Shown: positions 1 through 7,651 of the stretch, piece after piece
How the letters are laid out: the number at the start of each line of letters is the position of its first letter
Numbering within the stretch: position 1 is the first letter of the stretch
Assembly (NCBI GenBank): GCA_025463365.1
Contig: JAOBWM010000131.1
Coordinates: forward strand, 1 to 43,090
Length of the DNA: 43,090 bases
Direction of reading: 5' to 3'
DNA from: Acidimicrobiales bacterium
Lineage (GTDB): Bacteria > Actinomycetota > Acidimicrobiia > Acidimicrobiales > Iamiaceae
Position numbers and translations under genes: made by a program
The notes under the pieces: generated by a model
The model's database searches: none
Told to the model about the DNA's origin: nothing
The model's input: the letters and a program-made list of their open reading frames with translations, nothing else

Positions 1-688
1 GCCGTTCGAGCATCTGGTTCATCGTGCCCGCCAGTCGGTCGATCTCGTCGCCCGTGCCGGGGGTGACGACCCGACGGTGGAGGTCGGTCTCGGTGACCTC
101 TGCGACCTCGGCTCGGATGCGTTCCACCGGACGGAGGGCACGTGTGACCACGACCCGTGTCACCATCGCGACGAGTCCGACCAGGAGCGGCAGCCCCAAC
201 ACGAGCGCGGCCGTGACCGTGTGGATGGTCTTGTCGGCCTGCTCGAGCGAGGCGGACGAGTACACGGTGACGGGACCGCCTGAGGTGGCGACCGTGGTCG
301 CCACCACCACGAAGCGGGAGCCGTCGCCGATCGGTAGCCGGTCGACGATCTCCGAGACGGTCGAACCGACGCCGGGCCGAAGCGACGAGATGGGCTGCTC
401 GCCTGCGAGGTTGGCCGTGTACGAGATCACCCGACGGTGCGAATCCACCACCTGGGTCAGGCCCTCGTCCTCGCCCGGGTACGACAACCGGTGCGGAAGC
501 TGGCCGCCCTTCGCCAAGGCCGCGACGTCGGCAGCCCGGAGCATCGCGGCTGAGCGCTCCGCCGCGATCACCCGGGTCCGCAACAGCACGATCAACCCCG
601 CCGCGCCCACGACGAGCCCGATGGCCACGACGAGGGCCGCCACCGCCGTGGTGCGCCCGCGAACGGTGAACCGGCCGCGGGGGCTCAT
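1..688 (-). CDS. Sensor histidine kinase, N-terminal part (cut by window edge)
   Basis: The reverse strand from the ATG at 688 is open to the window edge (229 codons). Visible order: a short cytoplasmic start, a membrane helix around residues 14-36, an extracytoplasmic sensor segment of about 120 residues, a second membrane helix around 157-179, then a HAMP linker ending in a TGDEIDRLAGTMNQMLER-type sequence, which normally leads straight into the dimerisation helix with the phospho-acceptor His. The catalytic core lies outside the window. The ATG overlaps the stop of the upstream response regulator (ATGA, 4 nt), so the two are translationally coupled and form one two-component system. Membrane sensor; the signal is unknown. 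The divergent PepSY gene suggests an envelope-related stimulus (inference). Confidence 0.9.
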   Translation of the reverse strand, partial: MSPRGRFTVRGRTTAVAALVVAIGLVVGAAGLIVLLRTRVIAAERSAAMLRAADVAALAKGGQLPHRLSYPGEDEGLTQVVDSHRRVISYTANLAGEQPISSLRPGVGSTVSEIVDRLPIGDGSRFVVVATTVATSGGPVTVYSSASLEQADKTIHTVTAALVLGLPLLVGLVAMVTRVVVTRALRPVERIRAEVAEVTETDLHRRVVTPGTGDEIDRLAGTMNQMLER

Positions 689-1362
689 GTGCCATCCGCT
701 CGGAGGCGATAGCCGTGACCTCGGAGGGTCTCGATCGTGTGGCGACCGAACGGCGCGTCGATCTTGCGTCGCAGGGCCGAGATGTGGACCTCGACCACGT
801 TGAGGTCGCCCTCCCAGTGCATGTCCCACACGTGCTCGACGATGGTGCGCTTGCTGACGAGGTGCCCGGCGTTGCGGAGCAGGAACTCGAGGACGCCGAA
901 CTCCTTCACCGTGAGGTCGATCTCGACGTCGCCGCGACGGCAGGTTCGCTCGGCGGGGTCGAGGACGAGGTCGCCGGCTTCGAGGGCGACCGGCCGGGCT
1001 TCGTGGCCGCGGCGGATGAGGGCCCGGAGCCGGGCCAGGAGGACCACGAACGAGAAGGGCTTCCGGAGGAAGTCGTCGGCGCCCGTGTCGAGCGCCTCGG
1101 CCTCGTCCCACTCGCCGTCCTTCGCCGTCAGCATCAGGATCGGCGTCCACACCAGGTCAGCCCGCAGCTGTCGGCACACGGCGAAGCCGTTCAGACCCGG
1201 GAGCATGACGTCCAGGACGATGACGTCGTAGGCCTGCTCCACGGCGAGCCGAAGCCCGTCGTCCCCGCGGTCCGCGGTGTCCACCGCATACCCCTCAGCT
1301 TCCAGTCCCTGCCGCACCGAGGACAGCAATCGGGGCTCGTCGTCGACCACCAGGATTCGCAC
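685..1362 (-). CDS. OmpR/PhoB-family response regulator
   Basis: 225 residues, the usual size of the family. Receiver domain at residues 1-115: acidic pocket D7/D8, phospho-acceptor D51 in the VLDVMLPG motif, T79 switch residue and K101 in LRKPFSF. A winged-helix DNA-binding domain follows (about 125-222), ending in the typical ETLRGHGYRL wing. The start is GTG at 1362, preceded by GAGGAG at 1367-1372. It is the first gene of a minus-strand pair with the sensor kinase. It diverges from a secreted PepSY protein, and the shared intergenic region carries heptamer repeats spaced like an OmpR-type operator, so autoregulation and control of the PepSY gene are likely (inference). Confidence 0.95.
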   Translation of the reverse strand: MRILVVDDEPRLLSSVRQGLEAEGYAVDTADRGDDGLRLAVEQAYDVIVLDVMLPGLNGFAVCRQLRADLVWTPILMLTAKDGEWDEAEALDTGADDFLRKPFSFVVLLARLRALIRRGHEARPVALEAGDLVLDPAERTCRRGDVEIDLTVKEFGVLEFLLRNAGHLVSKRTIVEHVWDMHWEGDLNVVEVHISALRRKIDAPFGRHTIETLRGHGYRLRADGT

Positions 1363-1422
1363 GGATCTCCTCGTTCGGGTCAGCGATCTACCGGCGACGC
1401 GCAGGGGACCCTCGCATGGTCA

Positions 1423-1471
1423 CCTGAAGATCTCCTGAAGCACTCAATCACCGATCGCGTTCGGCTTCAGG
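1423..1471. promoter_or_regulatory. Candidate response-regulator operator: three CCTGAAG heptamers
   Basis: CCTGAAG occurs at 1423-1429 and again at 1434-1440, so the two half-sites start 11 bp apart, one helical turn, as is typical of tandem OmpR/PhoB-type sites. A third copy lies inverted at 1465-1471 (CTTCAGG). All three sit in the 181-bp region between the divergent response regulator and PepSY genes. Function is inferred from spacing and position only. Confidence 0.5.
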
Positions 1472-1543
1472 CTCACCACAGGCGTGACCCCGCATCGTGC
1501 TCGGGGCGAGTCGGGATCGACCCGGCCGCACCAAGGAGTCCAC

Positions 1544-2104
1544 ATGCGAACCCTCAGTGCCAGCAAGAAGGCTGCCTACGTCGCGGCAACCGTCCTCGGC
1601 CTGTCACTCGGCGGCGCCGGCATCGCCACGGCGGCCACCCACCAGGCCCCTCCCACCACGTCGTCGTCGACGACCGCGACCGCGCCAGGCCAGGACAAGG
1701 AGCAGGGCAAGGAGACGAAGGACGCCAACGATCCCCAGGAGAAGCAGGAGACGGCGGCCCTGGCGGCCAAGGCGAAGGTGACCCCGTCCGAGGCGCAGGC
1801 GGCGGCGACGAAGGCGGTGCCCGGTACCGCCGGCACCCCATCGCTGGAGGACGAGAACGGCACCGTGGTCTACGGCGTCGAGGTGACCACGAAGTCCGGA
1901 ATCGTCGACGTGAAGGTCGACGCCGTGACCGGGAAGGTGCTCAGCCAGGACTCCGGGAAGGCCGAGGGCTCGGAAGGGGCGGACAAGACCGAGACCGGTG
2001 ACAAGTCCGAAAAGGGCGACAAGGCCGACAAGGCCGACAAGGGCGCCGACACGCCCGAGCCGGGCGACACGCCCGACGCCTCCGGATCCACGACGAACGG
2101 CTAG
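1544..2104 (+). CDS. Secreted PepSY-domain protein with charged C-terminal tail
   Basis: 186 residues from the ATG at 1544, chosen because AAGGAG lies at 1533-1538; a longer frame from 1484 has no such site and would bury the signal peptide. An N-terminal signal sequence ends near a TAA motif around residue 31. A Thr/Pro/Ser- and Gln/Lys/Glu-rich linker follows, then one PepSY-like unit (about residues 85-140: TPSEAQAAA helix, VVYGVEV strand, VDVKVDAVTGKVL strand). The last 45 residues are a low-complexity Lys/Asp/Glu/Gly tail with DKADKADKG-type repeats. PepSY proteins are exported and often act as protease inhibitors or accessory sensors. Genes of this kind commonly lie next to a two-component system, as here. 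Its precise partner is unknown. Confidence 0.85.
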   Translation: MRTLSASKKAAYVAATVLGLSLGGAGIATAATHQAPPTTSSSTTATAPGQDKEQGKETKDANDPQEKQETAALAAKAKVTPSEAQAAATKAVPGTAGTPSLEDENGTVVYGVEVTTKSGIVDVKVDAVTGKVLSQDSGKAEGSEGADKTETGDKSEKGDKADKADKGADTPEPGDTPDASGSTTNG

Positions 2105-2105
2105 C

Positions 2106-2121
2106 CCCGCTGAGGAGCGGG
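2106..2121 (+). terminator. Small hairpin after the PepSY gene
   Basis: CCCGCT-GAGG-AGCGGG forms a perfect 6-bp stem with a 4-nt loop, beginning two bases after the stop codon. There is no T-run, so intrinsic termination is only possible, not shown. Confidence 0.4.
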
Positions 2122-2188
2122 TGGACATCGTCGTCTGCCTGCTCCTCGCGGCCGCCGCCTCCGCACCACGACCAGCCCGGAGTTCCGC

Positions 2189-3427
2189 GTGACCGCACTC
2201 GCGTCTGCTACCGACGCTTCCTCCATCGACCGGCCGCCGCGCCCTCCGGCCCGCCCCGTCCACTCCGATGGTCCGCGCCGGCATGGCCGCCGACGCCGCC
2301 GGGTGCGATCCGTCCGTGCCCGGCGATGCCGCCGCGCCGTGGTCGTGATCGTTCTCGTCCTGTTCGGCGTCATCGGTCGGTCCTACGGGCGGGCGCTGAC
2401 CTATCCAGGCTCAGCCTCCTGGTCGGTTCGCACCGTGGACTGGCTTCGCGAGAACGGCGGCGGGAGCCCCATCAACGCCCTCGAGGTCTGGTACTACTCA
2501 CGCCACGCCCCGCCGACGCACGGGAACCCGGCTCCCGGGCAACTCCCGCCGCCGCCGACGACAGCCCAGTCCCTCGAGGTCGCCCAGGCCGGTCGGGCCG
2601 GCCTGTCGCCGAGTCCGATCCCGCTCGTCGGCCCGGCCCGGCCGGGCGAGGGCCGATGGGTACCCGGACCCGATGCCGGCGGCTACCCGGCCTCCTACAC
2701 CACCTGGTTCCGTCCCGACCCGATGCACCCCACCCTGGTGGCCGGGGTGCTCTGGATGGATCAGCGGCACGTCCGATTCGATCTCGTGGCGGGAACGAAG
2801 GAGCCCGGCGGCGGTCCCTGGCCCGGCTCCGCCCAGGTCCCTGCGGCGCAGCGGTCACGCACCGTCGCGGCCTTCAACGCCGGGTTCCTGGCGGCGGACA
2901 GCGGGGGAGGGTTCTACGAGGCCGGCCGCTCGCAGGGCGCGCTGCGCGCCGGGGTCGCCTCGCTCGTGATCGATCGCTCCGGCGCCATCCGGATCGGCAC
3001 CTGGGGCCAAGGGCTCCACCGGACCGCCGACACCTATGCCGTTCGCCAGAACCTCCACCTCGTCGTGGACCACGGCGCTGCGGTCCGTGGCCTCGTGACC
3101 AATGCCCAGAAGCGGTGGGGGTCCCGGAGCAGCCAACTGCAGTACACGTGGCGATCGGGGATCGGCGTCGACGGCCACGGGCACGTGATCATCGTGGCCG
3201 GCGACCACTTCACCCTGACCACCCTCGCCGACGCCCTCGTACGAGCGGGAGCCACCGAGGCGATGCAGCTCGACATCCATCCGGAGCAGGTGACGACGAA
3301 CCTCTACGACCTGGGGCGCCTGGACCCTCGCAAGGCGCCGGTGAAGCTCTTGCCGAACATGGTCCGCCCGGCCACCCGCTACCTCTCGCCAGATCAGCGC
3401 GACTTCATCACCGCCCGCCTCCGCTGA
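2189..3427 (+). CDS. Phosphodiester glycosidase (NAGPA-domain) family membrane-anchored protein
   Basis: 412 residues from a GTG at 2189. The first 49 residues are basic and Pro/Arg-rich, followed by one membrane helix (about 50-63), so the rest probably lies outside the membrane. The C-terminal half (about 180-405) resembles the phosphodiester glycosidase/DUF2233 family: a FNAGFL motif near residue 228, a conserved GTWG segment, and the late EAMQLDIHPEQ stretch corresponding to the family's active-site region. Family members cleave sugar phosphodiesters; the best-known is the mammalian uncovering enzyme, and bacterial relatives are presumed to act on envelope glycans. Substrate not deducible here. 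No ideal ribosome-binding site precedes the GTG, so the start is uncertain. Confidence 0.8.
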   Translation: MTALASATDASSIDRPPRPPARPVHSDGPRRHGRRRRRVRSVRARRCRRAVVVIVLVLFGVIGRSYGRALTYPGSASWSVRTVDWLRENGGGSPINALEVWYYSRHAPPTHGNPAPGQLPPPPTTAQSLEVAQAGRAGLSPSPIPLVGPARPGEGRWVPGPDAGGYPASYTTWFRPDPMHPTLVAGVLWMDQRHVRFDLVAGTKEPGGGPWPGSAQVPAAQRSRTVAAFNAGFLAADSGGGFYEAGRSQGALRAGVASLVIDRSGAIRIGTWGQGLHRTADTYAVRQNLHLVVDHGAAVRGLVTNAQKRWGSRSSQLQYTWRSGIGVDGHGHVIIVAGDHFTLTTLADALVRAGATEAMQLDIHPEQVTTNLYDLGRLDPRKAPVKLLPNMVRPATRYLSPDQRDFITARLR

Positions 3428-3507
3428 CCGGGCGCTTCGGTCAGGTTCACCCTGGGAGAAACCCCGTGAGGACCGGGGGGAGGCCTGCGGGTCGGCGGGC
3501 GCTCTGC

Positions 3508-3513
3508 CACGAT
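3508..3513 (+). promoter_or_regulatory. Candidate -10 box (CACGAT) for a leaderless S4-protein mRNA
   Basis: CACGAT ends 6 nt before the GTG at 3520, and no Shine-Dalgarno sequence is present. The same -10/gap/start layout recurs before several other genes in this window. It matches the common actinobacterial leaderless arrangement only partly, because the first T is missing. Confidence 0.35.
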
Positions 3514-3519
3514 GCGGTC

Positions 3520-3882
3520 GTGGACGGGATCCGGGTCGACGCATGGCTGTGGGCGGTGCGGATCTACAAGACCCGGTCGGCCGCGACTGCGGCGTGCCGG
3601 GGCGGGCACGTCTCGGTGAACGGCACACCCGCCAAGGCAGCGACCAAGGTCCACGCCGGTGACCGGGTCGAGGCTCGTGCTGGGCAGCGGCAACGGATCC
3701 TCGAGGTGGTGCGCCTGATCGACAAGCGGGTGGGGGCACCGGTCGCGGCGGAGGCCCTCGTCGATCACAGCCCGCCGCCCCCTGCGCCCGAGCTCGCCGC
3801 CCCGACCCTGGTGCGCGATCGGGGTACCGGCCGCCCGACGAAGCGAGACCGTCGGGCGATCAACCGGCTCAAGCGGAGCTGA
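3520..3882 (+). CDS. S4-domain RNA-binding protein (Hsp15/HslR-like)
   Basis: 120 residues from the GTG at 3520. The start is set by the beginning of the S4 fold, IRVDAWLWAVRIYKTRSAA, immediately after the initiator. The domain covers residues 3-65, with the characteristic alpha-L motif (GGHVSVNGTPAK) and HAGDRVEA strand that contact structured RNA. The basic C-terminal tail ends in RPTKRDRRAINRLKRS, as in HslR/Hsp15, which binds stalled 50S-peptidyl-tRNA complexes in Escherichia coli. Length and layout fit that family. Cytoplasmic; a role in ribosome rescue or RNA handling is inferred from family membership. It stands alone between an envelope gene and a small membrane protein. Confidence 0.88.
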   Translation: MDGIRVDAWLWAVRIYKTRSAATAACRGGHVSVNGTPAKAATKVHAGDRVEARAGQRQRILEVVRLIDKRVGAPVAAEALVDHSPPPPAPELAAPTLVRDRGTGRPTKRDRRAINRLKRS

Positions 3883-3910
3883 GGCTCGGGGCCGGCCCGG
3901 GACCACGGAG

Positions 3911-3916
3911 TACGAT
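3911..3916 (+). promoter_or_regulatory. -10 box (TACGAT), likely leaderless promoter
   Basis: TACGAT (TAnnnT) lies exactly 6 nt before the ATG at 3923, so transcription would begin at or next to the start codon. No ribosome-binding site is present upstream, which fits a leaderless mRNA. Confidence 0.5.
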
Positions 3917-3922
3917 CGCTCG

Positions 3923-4282
3923 ATGTCGTTCGGCCGCAGGACCCTCGTCTGGGTTGCCGCGGTCGCGTTCGCGTTCATCGCCTGCGTCTCGCTGTCGGGC
4001 ACCTTCGAGCCCCAGCCGGTCGACGTGCAGGTGCGCACCGGCACGCTCGAGCACCGCACCGGCGACTCCATCGAGGTGGCCGGACATGCGCTCGTGGTGC
4101 GCGCCGGTACGAGCAATCGCCACGCACACGACTGGCGCGTGCTCCTCGGCCTGGGCCTGTCGGGCGGGGTCATCGCCTGGGAACTCGTTGCCCACCGGTC
4201 GCGCTTCTGGGCCGAATCCGGTGAGCTCGTCCTGTGGCGGGTCACCGGCCGGCGCGACCGCGCCCCACCCGCGCTGACCTGA
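3923..4282 (+). CDS. Small two-helix membrane protein of unknown function
   Basis: 119 residues. A hydrophobic N-terminal helix (about 7-26) is followed by a roughly 50-residue hydrophilic segment with regular beta-like alternation (VDVQVRTGTLEHRTGDSIEV), then a second membrane helix (about 69-88) and a basic tail. This topology places the middle segment outside the cytoplasm if both ends are inside. I recognise no family. Third-position G/C bias and the -10 box 6 nt before the ATG support it as a real gene. It has its own promoter, and the next gene-like signal is 400 bp away, so there is no operon context for function. Confidence 0.7.
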   Translation: MSFGRRTLVWVAAVAFAFIACVSLSGTFEPQPVDVQVRTGTLEHRTGDSIEVAGHALVVRAGTSNRHAHDWRVLLGLGLSGGVIAWELVAHRSRFWAESGELVLWRVTGRRDRAPPALT

Positions 4283-4630
4283 CCCCTTTCGCGAACGCGC
4301 GGCGAGTCGACCGGTCCACGGATCAGGCCATCGCGGCCTGACACGCTCACGTCGACGCGGCACCGCTCGCGTGGAGCGACCTCAGCGGCGGCCTCATGTC
4401 GACCGGTGTCCTGGAGACCGTTCAGCCGATGACCGTTCCGCAGGGCCGTGCGGCCTGCGCGTGCTCAGGAATCTCCTGAATGAGCGCCGAAGAAGTGTGG
4501 TCCCAAGTGGGACGACGGGGAACGACTGATCTTCGGGCAACGATCGCATCGAAGCGCTGACTGCGTCGCCCGAAGGTGCATTCGACGCTCGAAGTAGGGT
4601 CGCCAGAATGTACTCGTGACCTGCGAACAT

Positions 4631-4650
4631 GCCGCCCTTGATAGGGCGGC
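4631..4650. repeat. Perfect 7-bp hairpin upstream of amt leader ORF
   Basis: GCCGCCC and GGGCGGC flank a TTGATA loop. It is the strongest of four closely spaced palindromes, about 40 bp before an AGGAGG ribosome-binding site. No T-run follows immediately. Confidence 0.5.
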
Positions 4651-4698
4651 TTCGACGCGCCCGTATAGATGTTTAGCTCGACTGTTCTCAGGAGGTCC

Positions 4699-4812
4699 AT
4701 GATCCACAAAATCGAATGGATCGGTTCAGGCTATTGTCAGGTTCTAGCGCGGTGCCATTCACCTTTCGGGCATGGAGGCGAAACTGCCCGCTCGTACCTT
4801 TCCTGGCTATGA
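4699..4812 (+). CDS. Candidate 37-residue leader ORF upstream of amt
   Basis: The ATG at 4699 is preceded by a full AGGAGG (4690-4695) with a 3-nt spacer, and the frame runs to a TGA at 4810-4812. The peptide starts MIHKIEWIGSGY and shows no domain, signal peptide or strong codon bias. Its stop overlaps an ATG at 4809 that is in frame with the ammonium channel gene, giving an ATGA coupling arrangement. It could be a regulatory leader peptide or a chance ORF. The short spacer and the weak codon bias argue for caution. Confidence 0.3.
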   Translation: MIHKIEWIGSGYCQVLARCHSPFGHGGETARSYLSWL

Positions 4813-4937
4813 ACATGCTCCGACTGCCATGGGCCAGCGACGCGGGGGATCCCGCGCTCGCTGGTGTGGGGAACGCGGGACCCTCTTCCCGCGACGATGA
4901 GACGTCACCCGGGAGGAGGTCCCGGAGACGACTGCCG

Positions 4938-6542
4938 ATGAGCTCCTTCAAGGAGCGCGACGTCCAGAAGCGCTTCGGCGTGCTGCTCGCCGGGAAGATC
5001 GTCGGTGTCGCCGCCGTGTTCGCCTTCATCGCCGGCTTCGCCTTCTTCTTCGAGACCGCCGCCGGTGCCTCGCCGGGTCAGGCCGCCATGAAGGCGTCCA
5101 ACCTGATCAGTCCGATCAACACCATGTGGGTCCTCGTGGCCGCGTTCCTGGTGTTCTTCATGCAGGCGGGCTTCATGGCCCTCGAAGCGGGGTTCGCCCG
5201 CTCGCGGGAATCCGTCAACATCATGATGGAGTGCATCTTCGACACCTGCTTGTGCGGGATCCTGTACTACGCGATCGGATTCGCCTTCCAGTTCGGCGGC
5301 CCCGCGGCCCTGATCGGCACGAAGTACTTCTTCTTGCACGACGCACCGGCCACCTACGACTACGCCGGGGTGTTCGACACGAAGGTGGCCTTCTTGGCCT
5401 TCTTCTTGTTCCAGTTCGCCTTCGCCGACACCGCCTCCACCATCACCTCGGGGGCCATGGTCGGCCGCACGAGCTTCAAGGGCGACATCCTCTACAGCCT
5501 CGGCGTCTCCGGCTTCATCTACCCGATCTTCGCCCACTGGGTCTGGGGACCGGGTGGCTGGCTGAACTCGGGGACCATGGGTTGGTTCGACCCGCTGGTG
5601 AAGGAAGGGGTCATCTTCCGCGACTTCGCCGGCTCCACGGTGGTGCACACCGTGGGCGCCATGCTCGCCCTCATGGGTGCGCTCGCTCTCGGCCCGCGCC
5701 TCGGTCGCAAGTTCTCTCGTGACGGTGGTGGCCCCACGGCTCCGCACGACCTGAACATCGCCGCCATCGGCGCCGTCATCTTGTGGTTCGGCTGGTACGG
5801 CTTCAACCCCGGCTCGACCCTCTCCGCGATGGACTTCGTCGGCATCGGCCGGGTGGCCACCAACACCACCCTCGCCGCGTGTGCCGGCGGCCTGGTGGCG
5901 GTGTTCTTCGTCTATCCACGGTCCAAGAAGTGGGACGTGGGCATGGCGATCAACGGCTTCCTCGGTGGCCTGGTGGCCGTCACGGCCCCCTGCTATTGGG
6001 TTGGTCCGACCGGCGCCATCATCATCGGCGCCGTCGCCGGCATCATCGTCCCGCTGGTGGTCGACCTGCTCGAGCACCTGCGCATCGACGATCCGATCGG
6101 CGCCGTCGCCGTCCACGGTGGTTGCGGCATCTGGGGAACGCTCTCCATCGGCTTGTTCGCCTCGGGCTACGGGCTCCCCGGGCCCGACGGCGCCGACAGC
6201 AGCGTCGCCATCAAGGGCCTCTTCCACGGTGGCGGAACCGACCAGTTGCTGGCCCAGGGCATCGGCAGCCTCAGCGCCATCGTGGTGGTCGGTCTCGTCG
6301 GCGGGATCTTGATGTTCTCCATCGCCAAGCTGCCCGGCTCGTTCAACCTGCGCATCGCCGCCAACGACGAGCTCGAAGGCCTCGACCTCGCCGAGCACGG
6401 GCTCCCCGCGTACCACATGGAGTTCGGCCAGGGCTTCGCCTACAGCACCTATACGGGCAAGCCCTTCGACGCTCCAGCCGACGATCCAGTCCCAGTCGTC
6501 GGGCAGGACGCAGACGGCCACACCGAGACCGAGAAGGTCTGA
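4938..6542 (+). CDS. amt: Ammonium channel/transporter (Amt family)
   Basis: 534 residues from the ATG at 4938, which begins MSSFKERDVQKRFG. A frame extending further upstream encodes an Arg/Pro-rich stretch unlike any Amt N terminus; GGGAGGAGG lies at 4911-4919. About eleven membrane helices follow. Family signatures are clear: TASTITSGAMVGR, AHWVWGPGGWL and WFGWYGFNPGSTL. The paired pore histidines appear as H237 (GSTVVHTVGA) and H393 (AVHGGCGIWGT), matching the twin-His motif of AmtB. The cytoplasmic tail carries GLDLAEHGLPAY, the segment that contacts PII proteins. It conducts ammonium/ammonia across the plasma membrane. It is first in an operon with a winged-helix regulator and glnK, so GlnK probably gates it. 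Confidence 0.95.
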   Translation: MSSFKERDVQKRFGVLLAGKIVGVAAVFAFIAGFAFFFETAAGASPGQAAMKASNLISPINTMWVLVAAFLVFFMQAGFMALEAGFARSRESVNIMMECIFDTCLCGILYYAIGFAFQFGGPAALIGTKYFFLHDAPATYDYAGVFDTKVAFLAFFLFQFAFADTASTITSGAMVGRTSFKGDILYSLGVSGFIYPIFAHWVWGPGGWLNSGTMGWFDPLVKEGVIFRDFAGSTVVHTVGAMLALMGALALGPRLGRKFSRDGGGPTAPHDLNIAAIGAVILWFGWYGFNPGSTLSAMDFVGIGRVATNTTLAACAGGLVAVFFVYPRSKKWDVGMAINGFLGGLVAVTAPCYWVGPTGAIIIGAVAGIIVPLVVDLLEHLRIDDPIGAVAVHGGCGIWGTLSIGLFASGYGLPGPDGADSSVAIKGLFHGGGTDQLLAQGIGSLSAIVVVGLVGGILMFSIAKLPGSFNLRIAANDELEGLDLAEHGLPAYHMEFGQGFAYSTYTGKPFDAPADDPVPVVGQDADGHTETEKV

Positions 6543-6544
6543 CC

Positions 6545-7473
<929 letters not shown>

Positions 7474-7495
7474 CGGCCCCCCGTAGGCAATGCCT

Positions 7496-7538
7496 GACGC
7501 CGGTGGCCGACCTCGCAAGGGGATCGGCCACCGGCGTC
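7496..7538 (+). terminator. Strong hairpin ending the amt-glnK operon
   Basis: A perfect 15-bp inverted repeat (7496-7510 and 7524-7538) with a 13-nt loop begins 22 nt after the glnK stop. There is no marked T-run, which is normal for high-GC actinobacterial terminators. Confidence 0.8.
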
Positions 7539-7616
7539 GGCGGTTCCGGCCGCGGGACGCTGACGCCGCCACCCGGCGATCCGCGGGACGATTGCTCCAT
7601 CGGCCGAGGACGGGGC

Positions 7617-7651
7617 ATCGGAGCGATCCTGCGGACGGCTGCCGCTCCGAT
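7617..7651 (-). terminator. Hairpin at the end of the GGDEF-EAL gene
   Basis: ATCGGAGCG (7617-7625) and CGCTCCGAT (7643-7651) form a perfect 9-bp stem with a 17-nt loop. It touches the stop codon of the minus-strand gene ending at 7651. Likely terminator for that gene. Confidence 0.55.

Larger units (their letters stand above)
4283..4937. other. 655-bp gene-poor, palindrome-rich region upstream of the ammonium channel gene
   Basis: Base composition is visibly lower in G/C than in the flanking genes, and reading frames lack the usual codon bias. It holds several inverted repeats: TCAGGA/TCCTGA (4465-4470 and 4474-4479), GTCCCA/TGGGAC (4500-4505 and 4508-4513), CTTCGGGC/GCCCGAAG (4531-4538 and 4568-4575) and GCCGCCC/GGGCGGC (4631-4637 and 4644-4650). 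A short ORF with a strong AGGAGG follows. It could be a structured regulatory leader or operator region for the nitrogen operon. I could not match it to a known riboswitch or GlnR box. Confidence 0.5.

Noticed and set aside
1980-2060. Tandem DNA repeat in the PepSY tail
   Set aside because: The repeated Lys-Asp-Gly/Ala codons are part of the coding sequence and too imperfect to be a separate repeat element.
1430-4480. Shared 10-mer ATCTCCTGAA at 1430-1439 and 4471-4480 as a common regulator site
   Set aside because: Only the 10-mer is shared and the flanks differ, so chance cannot be excluded.
4283-4715. tRNA or known small RNA in the gene-poor region
   Set aside because: No cloverleaf, no TTCGA-type T-loop in proper context and no CCA end; the inverted repeats do not form a tRNA.
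4283-4937. Canonical GlnR box upstream of amt
   Set aside because: I looked for GTnAC-n6-GaAAC-type sites and found none convincing by eye.
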